The notes below the pieces were generated by a model. The model saw nothing but the letters and a program-made list of their open reading frames with translations. It was not told the DNA's origin and made no database searches. Positions 52,091 to 61,730 of a stretch of DNA of 64,000 bases are shown here, one piece after another. How positions within the stretch are numbered: position 1 is the first letter of the stretch; each line of letters opens with the position of its first letter. Source of the DNA: Clostridiales bacterium. GTDB taxonomy: Bacteria > Bacillota > Clostridia > Christensenellales > CAG-138. A program made the position numbers and the translations under genes. The DNA lies in NCBI GenBank assembly GCA_004558825.1, contig SFDB01000006.1, positions 46,742-110,741 on the forward strand. Direction: 5' to 3'.

Positions 52091-53857
52091 TTATTGGATA
52101 GAATACTTCAAATAAGCATCGCACGATACTATTTGTATGTCATCATAATTGTACCTAATCGGGAACTTATCAAGTTTTTCCTTTAGACAATTCTTTCCAA
52201 AAGCAGGTTTTTCATTTCTGTTTTTGGCCTCCAAGAAAACCACTTGATCCATTTTTCTCATGGGATGAATAATCATGCCGTCAAATTCGCACAACTTACG
52301 TCCCACTGCGTCCTTTTGATAAACCAGAATACTTGCAGGTAGTGTAATGCTCGTATCGTTTATAGAATCACTTTCAAGCTGGCTTAAGAGAAATTCGACT
52401 TCATGATTTTCATCCTCTGTCCCAACAGAAGCACATAATAATGATCTCAATTCCTTTACACGAGAGTTTTTGCCACGAGTACATATAACACATTTTTCTC
52501 TATCTATTGTTGGCTTTATCACAACGGGGTTTTCATCAAACAAATAGAACAAGAAAAATTTTGTACAAAGAATAAATCGCACATCTGAAGAACTGATATC
52601 GGCAATTCTACGTAGGTAGCTTACAGCACATTTCATGGCTTTAAAAGCAGCATAAATTTTTGTCGATGGATCGCAGTTCTTTTTAATTGAAACTAGAATG
52701 GTTTGCTCCCCAGAATGCCTGTCATAGTATCCCACACGAGTGTTGTTGATTTTCTCTAAATCCGCAAGCAACGCCTCGGATAAAAAGCGTTGATCTCCTG
52801 AAAAAGTGAGCTTAAGTATCTGAGATTGAGCATAATCCCGCTTATGCGCGTGTGTCCGGTTCAAAATGCTGCTTTTATCAGCAAACAGATCGGCATAATA
52901 GTTAGTGCTCGTATAACTCGGATCTTTTGTTATTAGTGAAACCATTTTTCGGGATATTTTGTAGTAGCAAATGGCATTAGAATTCTCATTATAAACAGTG
53001 TCATCAAGGAGCTTCGTGGTAGATTGAACCAAATGGTGAGACGATTGATTGTTGTTATACTCCGATAACAGTTCTTGCAATAATAGTATCATTGCTTTTT
53101 CATTGCAAAGATCTATTGTGAGTGGGGTCTCTGCAATTTGCAAATCATACGCCATATAAGATACAGTTCTCACATTCCGAAAAATTGCAAAGGCATATTT
53201 TAATTTGCTATCTTCCGGCAACGTGGACTCATTAATGTACGCGTATAGTATTTCCATAGCTAAGGACACCGATTGCTTTGCTTGGTCGCACCTCTCCAAA
53301 ATCAAAATTGAATTCAGCAAATGCAATCGTTGATAATTCTTGCTGTTCAGGATGCTCTTCGCTGCTTCATGAAAGCGTTCGCTTGTAGATGCACCAACGA
53401 CCATATCAAAAAAAGCGCTATCCTCTGATGCTAGCATGGTGACAGCTCGCGATGCTGTGAACGTATTATAAAAATGCCCGATGTTATAAACAATTGTAAG
53501 CAGCTGAAGGATATCACCAATCGATGGCTTATCTTTCTTTATGTACTTGTAATCTTTACGGAACTCTTTTGCCGCGACATAATTGTTATAGGTCCATCTC
53601 AAATGTCCCTGCAGATGATTCTTTATCATCTGATGAAGGTACAATTGAAGCATAATATAGTCATATCGCGTTTTTGCTAATCTTTTTGCCACCTTAATGA
53701 CACCAAGCTGAGGGATTTCCTTTACACGGTTGATGATTCCAATATGTTCGAGTTCTTCATACAACTCTGTAGCATAAGGATATATATCTATCTCAACTTT
53801 CAGATTGTGCTTGCGTAACCTTTGCTTTGGAAGCAAATCATGAGTTATTTTCCCCAT
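52091..53857 (-). CDS. Unrecognised protein with PD-(D/E)xK-like C-terminus, last gene of the restriction operon
   Basis: I do not recognise a family for this 588-residue protein. Near the C-terminus, CEFDGMIIHP and VVFLEAKNR place Asp526, Glu543 and Lys545 as in PD-(D/E)xK nucleases (D...ExK). Around residues 118-134, ILQLLTIVYNIGHFYNTF resembles the LLHDIGHxxF motif of HD phosphohydrolases, but the catalytic His-Asp pair is Tyr124-Asn125, so that part would be inactive if related. CVICTRGK adds a possible Cys pair. AAAGGAGGCATCTAACGA precedes the ATG, and the hsdR stop overlaps this site, so it is coupled to hsdR. The gene is clearly AT-richer than rplA. A role in phage defence is inferred from position. 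Confidence 0.6.
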   Translation of the reverse strand: MGKITHDLLPKQRLRKHNLKVEIDIYPYATELYEELEHIGIINRVKEIPQLGVIKVAKRLAKTRYDYIMLQLYLHQMIKNHLQGHLRWTYNNYVAAKEFRKDYKYIKKDKPSIGDILQLLTIVYNIGHFYNTFTASRAVTMLASEDSAFFDMVVGASTSERFHEAAKSILNSKNYQRLHLLNSILILERCDQAKQSVSLAMEILYAYINESTLPEDSKLKYAFAIFRNVRTVSYMAYDLQIAETPLTIDLCNEKAMILLLQELLSEYNNNQSSHHLVQSTTKLLDDTVYNENSNAICYYKISRKMVSLITKDPSYTSTNYYADLFADKSSILNRTHAHKRDYAQSQILKLTFSGDQRFLSEALLADLEKINNTRVGYYDRHSGEQTILVSIKKNCDPSTKIYAAFKAMKCAVSYLRRIADISSSDVRFILCTKFFLFYLFDENPVVIKPTIDREKCVICTRGKNSRVKELRSLLCASVGTEDENHEVEFLLSQLESDSINDTSITLPASILVYQKDAVGRKLCEFDGMIIHPMRKMDQVVFLEAKNRNEKPAFGKNCLKEKLDKFPIRYNYDDIQIVSCDAYLKYSIQ

Positions 53858-53873
53858 TCGTTAGATGCCTCCT

Positions 53874-56800
53874 TTATGCTGCCACCCTATACCGTGTGTA
53901 AACATATTCGTAAATACGCTGGCGGTATTCGGAAATGCTGATTTCGTCATAGCACTCCGGAAGTTCAGCCCACAGCGTGTCACGTATCAGGTTGTCCACA
54001 GCGGCTTTCGTTTCCTGCTTATCGGTCCAGTGGTCAAGCTCGGCAATCTTCGTCTTGATCTTTTTCAGAAGACTTGCGGCCACTTCCTTGATTTTCTTGA
54101 TATCCGCTTTGGAGAGATCGTCCCGGAAAAGCATATCGTATAGAGAAAGCTCCTCATCATTCTCAAAGCCCTCGCGTGCATACCGCTGTTCCTCTTTATC
54201 GAGGCTGTTGGCCAGATCCATCAGATCCATAAAGGTCTTTTCGATGGTAGCACGGTCCTGCTCACTGTTATAATCTGTGATGATCTGCTGATACCGCTCA
54301 TAATAATCAATACGATCCGGATTGTTGAAAAGCAGCCGGTCGAGCTTCTGCTGGATGATTTCCTCCAAATCCTTCATTACAAGGTTCTTTTTCTTCACCT
54401 TCGCAAATTCCCGACGCAGCAAATCAAAGTCGATTGCGCTGATGTCAAACCGACGCGGCTCCTCTTTTACCATCATCGGAGCGTCATCGATTTCCACATA
54501 CTCGCTGATGATAGAATTGATTTCAACCATCAGATCGGTAGTATCAACATGGCGGCGCTTTTTCTGCAATTCTGCATAGATTGCAGCGATGGCTTCATAC
54601 TCTTTCCGAGTGGGGCCGGTAATATCGTCACGATCCGTGTATTTCATCAAGCGGATCAATTCCGAGGCGTATGTGGAGAAGGACTTCTTGTCTTCAATAG
54701 TGCCGCATACTGCGTTGGCGGCGGTCTGAAGCAGAGCCAGTTTTGTAAAATCAACTGCAGCCACCAGATCGGCAAGCTCAAAATCACGCTCCCGGAGGAA
54801 GGCTTTCGCTTTTTCAATCGTATCGAGGATACGGGCAATCAGCTCGTCCTTATCAACTGTCGGATCGCCACCGGGCGTGTTGATGTTCGCCGTGTAATCA
54901 GCCAGTGCCTTGCGGAGAGCCTTCACGATTCCAATATAATCGATTATTAAGCCGTTGCTCTTGCCCTCGTTCACACGGTTGGCCCGGGCGATGGTCTGCA
55001 TCAGTGTATGCGCCTTCAAAGGCTTGTCCAGATACAGACAGGACAGGCACTTTACATCAAAACCGGTGAGCCACATAGCGCAGACAAATACCACACGGAG
55101 CGGATTGGATGAATCTTTGAATTCCTTGTCCAGCTCGCGCTTTTCCATTTTCGCCCGGTGATATTTGATATCCAGATCCCATTTTTTGAAGGTCTGAATC
55201 TCGTTCTGCTCCTGACTGATCACAACGGCCATTTCCGTTTCTTCCATCCATTGCAGTTTGCGTTCCAGCTCCTGGGCCTCTTGCTGAGTGGCTGTTTTGG
55301 TTTTCGCTTTCAGAGCTTTGATTTCTTCTTTCCAGTATTCCTGAACGAAACTATACATACGGATGCACGTGACCTTATTGAGGCACACGAACATGGCTTT
55401 TCCGCTAGTCCACAGGTCGGAATAGTGACCGACAAAATCTTTCGCTATGGATTTCAGGCGAGGCTCCGCCGTCATCAGATGGATTTCCTTAGCAAATTCC
55501 GCTTCAAGCTTATCCTGTTGATCGACGTCGATATCAGCGTTTTCGATGGCGTCAAGGATGCGGTCGGTGATCTCCGGATTATGGAGGTCAAGTATCTTTT
55601 CACCGCGATTCTCATAATACAGCGGAACAGTGGCACCATCCTCCACTGCTCGTTTGAAATCGTAAACAGAGATATAGCCGCCGAAGGTACGCGCCGTGAT
55701 ATTGTCGCTGGACAGGAGCGGAGTGCCGGTGAAACCGATACGGGCCGCTGTCGGGAGCAGCTTCATCATGTTGTCGGCAAAAATGCCGTACTGGCTGCGG
55801 TGCGCCTCATCGGACATAATCAGAATGTCATGGTCGGGGTAGATTGGCTCCACATCCGTCTTGTTGAATTTCTGACTTCTGCTCCAGATCGCCGCCGCTG
55901 GAAGCGATAAACTGGCTGGCCTTTGTCTTGCCCAGCAACCCGCAGTTTTCAAAGGTATCACTAATTTGGGTGTTCAGCTCATCCCGGTCGGTCAGGATCA
56001 CGATGGTGGGCGAACCGGAGAACTTGCGGCGAATCTTCTGAGCCAGGAACACCATGGAGTAGCTCTTGCCGCTGCCCTGCGTATGCCAGAACACGCCCAG
56101 TTTGCCGTTGTTCAGCTTGCGGGCCTCATAGGCTTTGACCGCCTCATTGACGCCGAGATACTGGTGGTTCCGGGCAAGGATTTTTGCTGTATGCCCACCC
56201 GAGTGGTCAAACAGGATGAAGTTTTCCAGCAAATCAAGAAAGTTTTCCTTTTTGCAGATGCCCCGGAGCATGGTTTCCAGCGCCACGCTGCCCTGGTCCT
56301 GCTCAGACAGACGCTTCCACTCGTGGAAAAACTCATATTTGCTGCCCAGGGTACCCACCTTGGCCTCCACGCCGTTGGAGAGGATGAGAAAGGCGTTGTA
56401 GAAGAACAGGTGAGGAACGGTATCCTGATAGTCGGTGTAGTTATTGGCGTATGCCTCCTGCACATCCACGGTGTTCTTTTTCAGCTCTATGAACAGCAGC
56501 GGGATGCCGTTGACAAAGCCCACGATATCCGTGCGGCGGCGATACAGATCGCCGTGGATCTTCAGCTCCTTGATGGCGAGGAAGTGGTTGTTGTCCGGAT
56601 TCTGAAAATCAATGACAGCGGCGCGCTTTTCTTCCGTTTTTCCGCCGGGCTTTTTGACGGTGACAGGGATGCCGTCCCGGATCAGGAAATACTTTTCCTC
56701 GTTGATCTGCAGCAAGGATGCGGTGGACAGACGATGTTCCAGTTTGCGCTGGGCCTCATCGATCTGTGCGGGGGTGATCCACGGATTCAAACGCAGCAGA

Positions 56801-56976
56801 GCCTCCCGAAAATACCGGGTCAGCAAAATCTCTTTATAGCTTTTGCGGCCAAAGGTGCCGTCCTCGCCCAGCTTCTCCGTGTTGTAGGCAAAGGCCACCT
56901 CCCAACCCAGCTCATTCTGGAGCAAGTGACCGGCGGATTCCTGAACGAGGATGTTTTCGGAGTAGTCGTAACTCAT
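53874..56976 (-). pseudogene. hsdR: Type I restriction endonuclease subunit R, frameshifted by a small internal deletion
   Basis: Part 1 (56976 to about 55872) carries the N-terminal nuclease site TDIVGFVNGIPLLFIELKK (Asp150, Glu164, Lys166) and Walker A HTQGSGKS. Part 2 continues with QKFNKTDVEPIYPDHDILIMSDEAHRSQYG (DEAH box), GFTGTPL, and the helicase and C-terminal regions. The join falls in a different frame at about 55872-55882, where GGDLEQK runs into QKFNKTD. HsdR relatives normally have roughly ten more residues here (an FIFTLIQKFN-type segment). Two CAGAA repeats lie at the join, suggesting a slippage deletion. The start follows GGAGGTTGACACC. If real, the cell methylates but does not restrict through this enzyme; an assembly error is possible. 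Confidence 0.88.
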
Positions 56977-57009
56977 GGTGTCAACCTCCAATAATGTTCT
57001 GCGGATTAT

Positions 57010-57906
57010 TTATTGATATATCTTATACTCAAATGATAACAGAGCTTTTTTTCCTCGTACTTGGATGTCAATGTTTATGATTTTGACAGCAGCAAACTTA
57101 TTGTGCCGATTCATAAGGACAAGCACCTCTCCGACAGAAACTTCACGTGCTCTACTTGTAAAATCAAAGCTTGAAAAGTCTGTATCATCGGGGATGACAT
57201 GTTGCCCATAACGATATCCTATAAGTTTCACTTTGTCTCTATATGCATATATTGTATTAATGCCGCATTCGCTCCAACTTGTGACAAACTCATAATCACC
57301 AGTACCAATAGTAAAACACCCACTATTATTTTTGAAATCAAAAGAAGCTGTTCCTTCCATCAGTGGATTTTGATATTTGGATTTTTCTAAAGTTGTCATG
57401 ATTGTAATAGAATTTGCGTTTTTATCTGAAAAAGGGTTTTCGCCTAATGCAGGCTTTCTTTTCACATCCTCGTCATATATACGCTCCAACAGTTCTTGAT
57501 ATCTTGCGAAATAGTTGTCATCGTCATTGAAGTCAATGTAACTCTTGGAGCCAAAGGCCAATGGCGTTTTTTGAGTACCCAAATTATTACGAATTACTGG
57601 GATCACAAAGTCGAGGTGTTGATCACGCAGTAAGCTCTGCGTCATAATCATCGCTTCATAGCCACTCCCACCATGACCGGAATCAGCTTTTTGGACATAG
57701 GCTTCGGAACAAATGCACAAAACAAGATTTGAAGTGTTTAAACCTTGTTCCATAAAGAACCGCAGGTCACTACCAAGCCGAAGTTCCCACTGGTCAAGAA
57801 TTGCATTAACTCCGTGAGAGCGCAAATCTGTAGCAAGCTTTAGCACCCATGCTTTGTGTGCATCGTTATCATGCGAGTAAGAAATAAAAACATTAGGATT
57901 TTCCAT
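57010..57906 (-). CDS. SEFIR/TIR-type domain protein embedded in the type I restriction operon
   Basis: Residues 4 to about 108 form a SEFIR-type TIR-like domain: NVFISYSHDNDAHKAWVLKLA, GVNAILDQWELRLGSDLRFFME, LVLCICSEAYVQKAD, then GGSGYEAMIMTQ with Glu84, and FVIPVIRN. The C-terminal half (about 110-298) is a separate, unrecognised domain, possibly the sensor. Bacterial TIR-family domains in defence loci often degrade NAD or make cyclic signals after phage recognition; whether this SEFIR domain does so is unknown. GAGGTGTAAAG precedes the start. It lies 2 bases after hsdS and 33 bases before hsdR. Confidence 0.8.
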   Translation of the reverse strand: MENPNVFISYSHDNDAHKAWVLKLATDLRSHGVNAILDQWELRLGSDLRFFMEQGLNTSNLVLCICSEAYVQKADSGHGGSGYEAMIMTQSLLRDQHLDFVIPVIRNNLGTQKTPLAFGSKSYIDFNDDDNYFARYQELLERIYDEDVKRKPALGENPFSDKNANSITIMTTLEKSKYQNPLMEGTASFDFKNNSGCFTIGTGDYEFVTSWSECGINTIYAYRDKVKLIGYRYGQHVIPDDTDFSSFDFTSRAREVSVGEVLVLMNRHNKFAAVKIINIDIQVRGKKALLSFEYKIYQ

Positions 57907-57908
57907 CT

Positions 57909-59099
57909 TTACACCTCGATTTCTCCGCTCATCAGCTTGGGAAGCAAACGATCACGGGCTTGAATTAACCTTTCAGAACTAACCGCAAGACAAGAAATAC
58001 GCTCAATAATCGGTAATACGATGGCTTGAAACGCATCACACTTTTCTTCTGGAGGAATAAGCGTCGGCATATGGATAAAGTCTTTCCATCGAACATAAGG
58101 CATAGTAGTACCAACAGAAATCTGAGTAGCATAGTCGACAGTATCTTTTGAAAACAGCAACAGCAGAAGATATGCCCAATATGCTGGCATTTTCGAATTA
58201 ATGACAAAACAAGTAGTGCGGGTAAGCCCTTTATCGCGAGCTACAACTACCTTATGAAAATATGGACGCATTGCTCCGAAAAGAATATCGTTTGGCATGA
58301 AAGCCACAAGAGAGCTTTCGGCAAGTGCAATGTCATTTTTATACGTATATGCAAGCGACCTTTTGGGCAAGCAGTCAATGGGAAGATAGTATTGATACTG
58401 CCCTCTATGCTCTTTCTTTTCCTTTTTACCGGAATCGATAGCAATATCTCCCAATTCACCCAAAGCCCATCCTTCCGGCACACCGTCAACGATAGGCGTA
58501 TCCTCATATCCGGGGAAGCGGAGGTCGACAAACCACTCCTTGTACAGCCGCCGAGCAGCCTCTTCAAGTAGTTTGATTTGCTTCTGGTTGTTTTCGATGA
58601 GGTTGTCATATACGGAAAGTTTTGAGGCAATCGCTTCTTGGACTTTTAATGGTGGAAGTTCAATTTCCATGCCACGGAGCGAAGTTAAACTGACTGTCCG
58701 CTGCGCTGCCCCTATCGCAGCAGCATCAGCTTTAGCATAGAAATCTCTGCTTAGCATTGTATAGTATAGAAAGGCCGAGTTTATTCTTTCGTTTGGTCTA
58801 AGAATAGCTATATGTCTTTGAAAGACAAATGGCCTCTCTTCTTTTATTAGGACAGGTATGCCAAAAGAGCCGACCACAGAATACAGTATGTCTCCGACTT
58901 GGGCCTTACGCTTTAAATCCAAACGGTCGTAGTAGTCCTTCGGTACAAACATAGTGTCGCTAAAATCGAATTGATTTGATTTGTTTATATTGGCAATGGT
59001 TACAAACGGTACTCCAGAGACAGCTTTAGGAGGCGGTTGATGGTCTCCATCCGAAATCGATAAGCAACAATCTGCAAGTTTTACCTTATCCCAACTCAT
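57909..59099 (-). CDS. hsdS: Type I restriction-modification specificity subunit S
   Basis: The 396-residue protein has two target recognition domains separated by a conserved helix (PLKVQEAIASKLSVYDNLIENNQKQIKLLEEAARRLYKEWFVDLRFPGYED) and closed by a second (ISCLAVSSERLIQARDRLLPKLMSGEIEV). The first domain begins WDKVKLADCCLSISDGDHQPP. HsdS sets the bipartite DNA target of the methylase and restriction complexes. Its ATG overlaps the hsdM stop by four bases. The recognition sequence cannot be read from the protein. Confidence 0.94.
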   Translation of the reverse strand: MSWDKVKLADCCLSISDGDHQPPPKAVSGVPFVTIANINKSNQFDFSDTMFVPKDYYDRLDLKRKAQVGDILYSVVGSFGIPVLIKEERPFVFQRHIAILRPNERINSAFLYYTMLSRDFYAKADAAAIGAAQRTVSLTSLRGMEIELPPLKVQEAIASKLSVYDNLIENNQKQIKLLEEAARRLYKEWFVDLRFPGYEDTPIVDGVPEGWALGELGDIAIDSGKKEKKEHRGQYQYYLPIDCLPKRSLAYTYKNDIALAESSLVAFMPNDILFGAMRPYFHKVVVARDKGLTRTTCFVINSKMPAYWAYLLLLLFSKDTVDYATQISVGTTMPYVRWKDFIHMPTLIPPEEKCDAFQAIVLPIIERISCLAVSSERLIQARDRLLPKLMSGEIEV

Positions 59100-60961
59100 A
59101 TCCCCATCTCCTTCATGTTCTGCGATATGGTATCCATCAAATCGTTGGATTCGGCCTGAAGGGACAGGAGTTCTCTGTGGATTTCAGCCATACGCTCGGC
59201 AAAATCCACACCGTCATCCTCCACGGGAGCCACACCAACGTATGCGCCGGGCGTGAGAGACCAGCCCTTTTCTTCGATTTCAGAAAGGCTCGCCAGCTTG
59301 CAAAGGCCAAGCACGTCGGCATAAACACCGTCACCGAATTTCTCATAGAGCCAGTGCGCTTCCTTTGCAACGGTCAGCATATTCTCGATATAGGCGATTC
59401 TGTCATCGTACTGCTGCTGGACGCTCTTTTTGTCGCGTTTCCCAGCGGCGTCCACTTCGGCTTTCGCGGCCTTGCGGAGCGCGGAGAGCTTCTCTTTCAG
59501 TGCGGATACTATATCGGCAAAGGAATCCCGATAAACGGCATCTTTTAGATCGTCATTCTCGGCGGCTTCGGCTTCTGTGTGAAGGTAATCGTGATATTCT
59601 TGCAGCAGCGCAGTATACTTTTCGGTTTCACCTCGATAGAGCCATACGATAGCGTTCAGATTTTTGAGCTGCCAGTCACTCCATTCGTTGAGTGTGCGGT
59701 CAACAACGGTATAGTAATTCCGGGCGTCGATGAAAAGCACCTTGTCGCGGATGGCTTCGCCCTTGGCCTTGTCGAAAAACCACAGTGAGCAAGGCAGAGA
59801 CTTGGTATAGAAGAAGTTATTGCCAACGGAGATCATCACGTCAACGTGACCAGTGCGGATCAGCGCCTCCCGAATATCCTTATCCTTTCCCTGACTGTCC
59901 GTTGCGGAGGACGCCATAACGAAACCTGCGCGGCCATGCTCATTCAAATAGGAATAGAAGTAGGAAATCCAGAGGTAGTTGGCGTTGCCGACCTCTTTGT
60001 TTTTGTTCACGGAAGGCAGACCGAACGGAAGACGTCCGGCGTTTTCGCATGATTCGGCTTTGACCTTATCCACGTTGAACGGAGGATTCGCCATGATGTA
60101 GTCACAGCAGCCGTTCAGGTTATGTGCGTCATGATAGAAGGTATTTGCCTCGTCTCCGGATTTGATAACACCGGTCAGCCCGTGTACCGCCATGTTCATC
60201 AAGCAGAGCTGTGCGTTGTATTCCACCTTCTCCTGTCCGTAGAAGGTCATAGTGCTGTTGGCGTTCATACCGGCGGCATTCACGAAATCTCCGCTCTGCA
60301 CGAACATACCGCCGCTGCCGCACGCGCAATCGAGAAGAACACCCTGTTTCGGCTCGATGATGTTTACGATCATTTTTACGAGAGATTTCGGCGTAAAGAA
60401 CACCCCGTCATCAGAGGCGATGTTTTTAGCGAATTTATTAAGGAAGTATTCGTAGATGCGTCCGATTATATCGCCGCCGACATCGTCAAGGGCGCTGTTA
60501 TTGAAAATACGAAGCAGCTCTGCCAGCAGCTCGTCGGAGAAATCGGTATAGCTTTTCGGCAGAACGCCTGTGAGCTGTTCGCTCTGATCCTCGATCAGCT
60601 GCATAGCATTGTTGACCACTTCACCGAGGCTATTCATCGGATGTCCGTCTTTATTGATAAGATCGGCGGAGGCGATGTTTTCCGGCAGATTGACGAGATA
60701 TTCGTACTGCGCCTCCTTTGGCAGGAATAGTGCGCTCTTTGCGGAAAAATCGCTGGCCTCAACCGGCATTACGCGACCGCCGCGAGAAGGACGGTCCTTC
60801 AATATCTCGGCTTCGACCTTCTTGAAGCGGCTGTACGCATAGCGCAGGAAGATGAGACCCAGCACGGGCATACAGTATTGATTCGACGTCAGCTTTGACC
60901 CGGCACGAAGGAGATCGGCGGATTCCCACAGCTCCGCCTCCAGTTTCCGTATGTTAATCAT
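59096..60961 (-). CDS. hsdM: Type I restriction-modification DNA methyltransferase subunit M
   Basis: The 621-residue N6-adenine methyltransferase has an N-terminal HsdM helical domain, AdoMet motif I LLDCACGSGGMF (about 209-220), and the catalytic NPPF (292-295). An insert of about 100 residues near the C-terminus is coiled-coil-like (ALKEKLSALRKAAKAEVDAAGKRDKKSVQQQYDDR). With HsdS it methylates both strands of the target. The start overlaps the regulator stop by 8 bases. The gene appears intact. Confidence 0.95.
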   Translation of the reverse strand: MINIRKLEAELWESADLLRAGSKLTSNQYCMPVLGLIFLRYAYSRFKKVEAEILKDRPSRGGRVMPVEASDFSAKSALFLPKEAQYEYLVNLPENIASADLINKDGHPMNSLGEVVNNAMQLIEDQSEQLTGVLPKSYTDFSDELLAELLRIFNNSALDDVGGDIIGRIYEYFLNKFAKNIASDDGVFFTPKSLVKMIVNIIEPKQGVLLDCACGSGGMFVQSGDFVNAAGMNANSTMTFYGQEKVEYNAQLCLMNMAVHGLTGVIKSGDEANTFYHDAHNLNGCCDYIMANPPFNVDKVKAESCENAGRLPFGLPSVNKNKEVGNANYLWISYFYSYLNEHGRAGFVMASSATDSQGKDKDIREALIRTGHVDVMISVGNNFFYTKSLPCSLWFFDKAKGEAIRDKVLFIDARNYYTVVDRTLNEWSDWQLKNLNAIVWLYRGETEKYTALLQEYHDYLHTEAEAAENDDLKDAVYRDSFADIVSALKEKLSALRKAAKAEVDAAGKRDKKSVQQQYDDRIAYIENMLTVAKEAHWLYEKFGDGVYADVLGLCKLASLSEIEEKGWSLTPGAYVGVAPVEDDGVDFAERMAEIHRELLSLQAESNDLMDTISQNMKEMGI

Positions 60962-61184
60962 GATCTTCTTCCTCCTTCGGTTGATCGGGTATAAATTCCA
61001 TCATATCGTTAGGCGTACAGTTCATCGCAGAGCAAATGCTCTCTACCTTATCTAAGGCGATGTACTGCCCGTTTTTGATTTTTGTAATTATGTTTGCGGA
61101 TATGCTGGCACGGCGCATCAGCTCTGCATTGGAAATATCGCGTTCAATCATCATGTGCATCAGGGGTTTATAACTAACGGCCAT
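60954..61184 (-). CDS. XRE-type (HTH_26-like) regulator of the restriction operon
   Basis: This small protein (76 residues, MAVSYKPLMHMMIERDISNAE) has a helix-turn-helix: ISNAELMRRASISANIITKIKNGQYIALDKVESICSAMNCTPND. Regulators of this kind precede many restriction loci and delay or limit expression. The ATG at 61184 has AAGGAGGCTGATGAT upstream. Its stop overlaps hsdM. AT-rich DNA between 61190 and 61260 must contain the operon promoter. The C-terminal PKEEEDHD is acidic. Confidence 0.88.
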   Translation of the reverse strand: MAVSYKPLMHMMIERDISNAELMRRASISANIITKIKNGQYIALDKVESICSAMNCTPNDMMEFIPDQPKEEEDHD

Positions 61185-61318
61185 ATCATCAGCCTCCTTA
61201 TTAGAACTTAGATAATTTATTATATCACACATCTGTGAAAAAATCAATGAATATATTCTAAACTTAGGATCTCCGGGAATTTCTCGGAGGTTTTTTCATT
61301 TTATTTCGTTCAAAACAG

Positions 61319-61730
61319 CCTGAATTGTCCAGTGGGTACTGGAGAGAAAAAGTTTCAGAACTTTTTGGCCAAACAGTCCGTTTCCCTCCAGTGGGTAGTG
61401 GGAGAAAAAAGTTTCCGAAAAAGCGGACCTCTTCACCGGTTTCCGTCAAGGGAGTACTGAACGAAGAAGTTTTCAAAATCTTTCGTTCAAAACCGGCAAA
61501 ACCCTCCAGTGGGTATTGAAGAGAGAAATTTTTCGGAAACCGTCAGTTTTGACCCTCTGCCGAGGCTACCAGTTGAGGGACAGAATTTTTCTTCAAAAAT
61601 CTTTGGTCAAAACGGCCTCTCATGACCGGTGGGAAGTGAGAAGAGATTTTTTCTCCGAAAAAGCGGACCACTTGGACGGTTTTCCTCCAGTGGGTATTGA
61701 GGACGGGATAAAGCCCTCCGGAAAGGATGA
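61319..61730 (+). repeat. Array of about seven degenerate repeats of roughly 60 bp
   Basis: Units begin near 61329, 61388, 61446, 61506, 61569, 61626 and 61687 with variants of CCAGTGGGTA, followed by GAGAGAAAAAGTTTC and a part like AAAACNGTNNGTTTTCC. Spacing is 57-63 bases. Four units carry CCAGTGGGTA exactly; three are decayed. The array fills the spacer (61248-61726) in front of the primase gene. It could be replication iterons, regulatory sites, or a mini-satellite. There is no uniform repeat plus unique spacer pattern as in CRISPR. Confidence 0.75.

Noticed and set aside
61319..61730. CRISPR array
   Set aside because: The ~60-bp units are degenerate along their whole length with no constant repeat and unique spacers, and no cas gene is present.
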